Shown piece after piece: positions 5,102 through 5,158 of a stretch of 5,158 nucleotides of DNA (position 1 is its first letter; every line of letters starts with the position of its first letter). The notes under the pieces are model-generated. The model ran no database searches. It had not been told where the DNA came from and was given only the letters and a program-made list of their open reading frames with translations. The position numbers and the translations under genes were made by a program. Where the stretch lies: the NCBI GenBank assembly GCA_017934845.1, contig JAGBIR010000112.1, forward strand, positions 1 through 5,158. Reading direction: 5' to 3'. The stretch is from Alistipes sp. (GTDB lineage Bacteria; Bacteroidota; Bacteroidia; Bacteroidales; Rikenellaceae).

Positions 5102-5158
5102 CTACAACTCAACCAAAGCCTCGCCGGTCATCTCCTTAGGCTGCTCCAAGCCCATAAG
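5102..5158 (-). CDS. gpmI: GpmI, cofactor-independent phosphoglycerate mutase (C-terminal end)
   Basis: Only the last 18 codons and the TAG stop (5104-5102) are present; the gene continues beyond the right edge. The peptide LMGLEQPKEMTGEALVEL matches the characteristic end of the 2,3-bisphosphoglycerate-independent phosphoglycerate mutases, in which 'L-x-G-[LIV]-E-x-P-x-x-M-T-G' follows the last phosphatase-domain metal region. The enzyme interconverts 3- and 2-phosphoglycerate in glycolysis. Other alkaline-phosphatase-superfamily members share similar ends, so the call is strong but not certain on so short a piece. Confidence 0.8.
   Translation of the reverse strand, partial: LMGLEQPKEMTGEALVEL

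Overview
The window looks like chromosome of a Bacteroidota organism, most likely Bacteroidales. The evidence is the Bacteroidales-style promoter boxes (TAnnTTTG), the absence of convincing Shine-Dalgarno sequences, a lipoprotein carrying an acidic surface-export signal, an NqrA start typical of that group, and a radical SAM/lipoprotein gene pair known to me mainly from Bacteroidales. I cannot name the genus. All genes look native, with similar composition, and I see no insertion sequence, phage gene, CRISPR array, tRNA or rRNA.

Layout. The left edge (1-58, minus) holds the first 19 codons of nqrA, the Na+-pumping NADH:quinone reductase subunit A. A 200-bp AT-rich divergent intergenic region follows. 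Next, on the plus strand, come a short TatD-family metal hydrolase (259-843), tcdA (845-1567, the tRNA t6A dehydratase, one base behind the hydrolase) and a D-2-hydroxyacid dehydrogenase (1639-2568). These three probably form one transcription unit. A clear promoter overlaps the dehydrogenase stop codon and drives a two-gene cassette: a small surface-type lipoprotein (2626-3093) and a radical SAM/SPASM enzyme (3086-4168), overlapping by 8 nt. A strong bidirectional terminator (4170-4207) separates this cassette from proC (pyrroline-5-carboxylate reductase), which converges on the minus strand (4217-5011). Upstream of proC, a hairpin terminator and a perfect 16-bp palindrome sit between proC and the last codons of gpmI (5102-5158, minus), the cofactor-independent phosphoglycerate mutase.

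Most genes are housekeeping: energy metabolism, tRNA modification, proline synthesis and glycolysis. The item of real interest is the lipoprotein plus radical SAM pair. It matches what I remember as the 'rSAM/lipoprotein system' (NCBIfam families TIGR04133 and TIGR04134), whose chemistry and purpose are, to my knowledge, not established. The sequence suggests that the cytoplasmic enzyme modifies the lipoprotein before the latter is exported, lipidated and displayed on the outer surface. That is inference.
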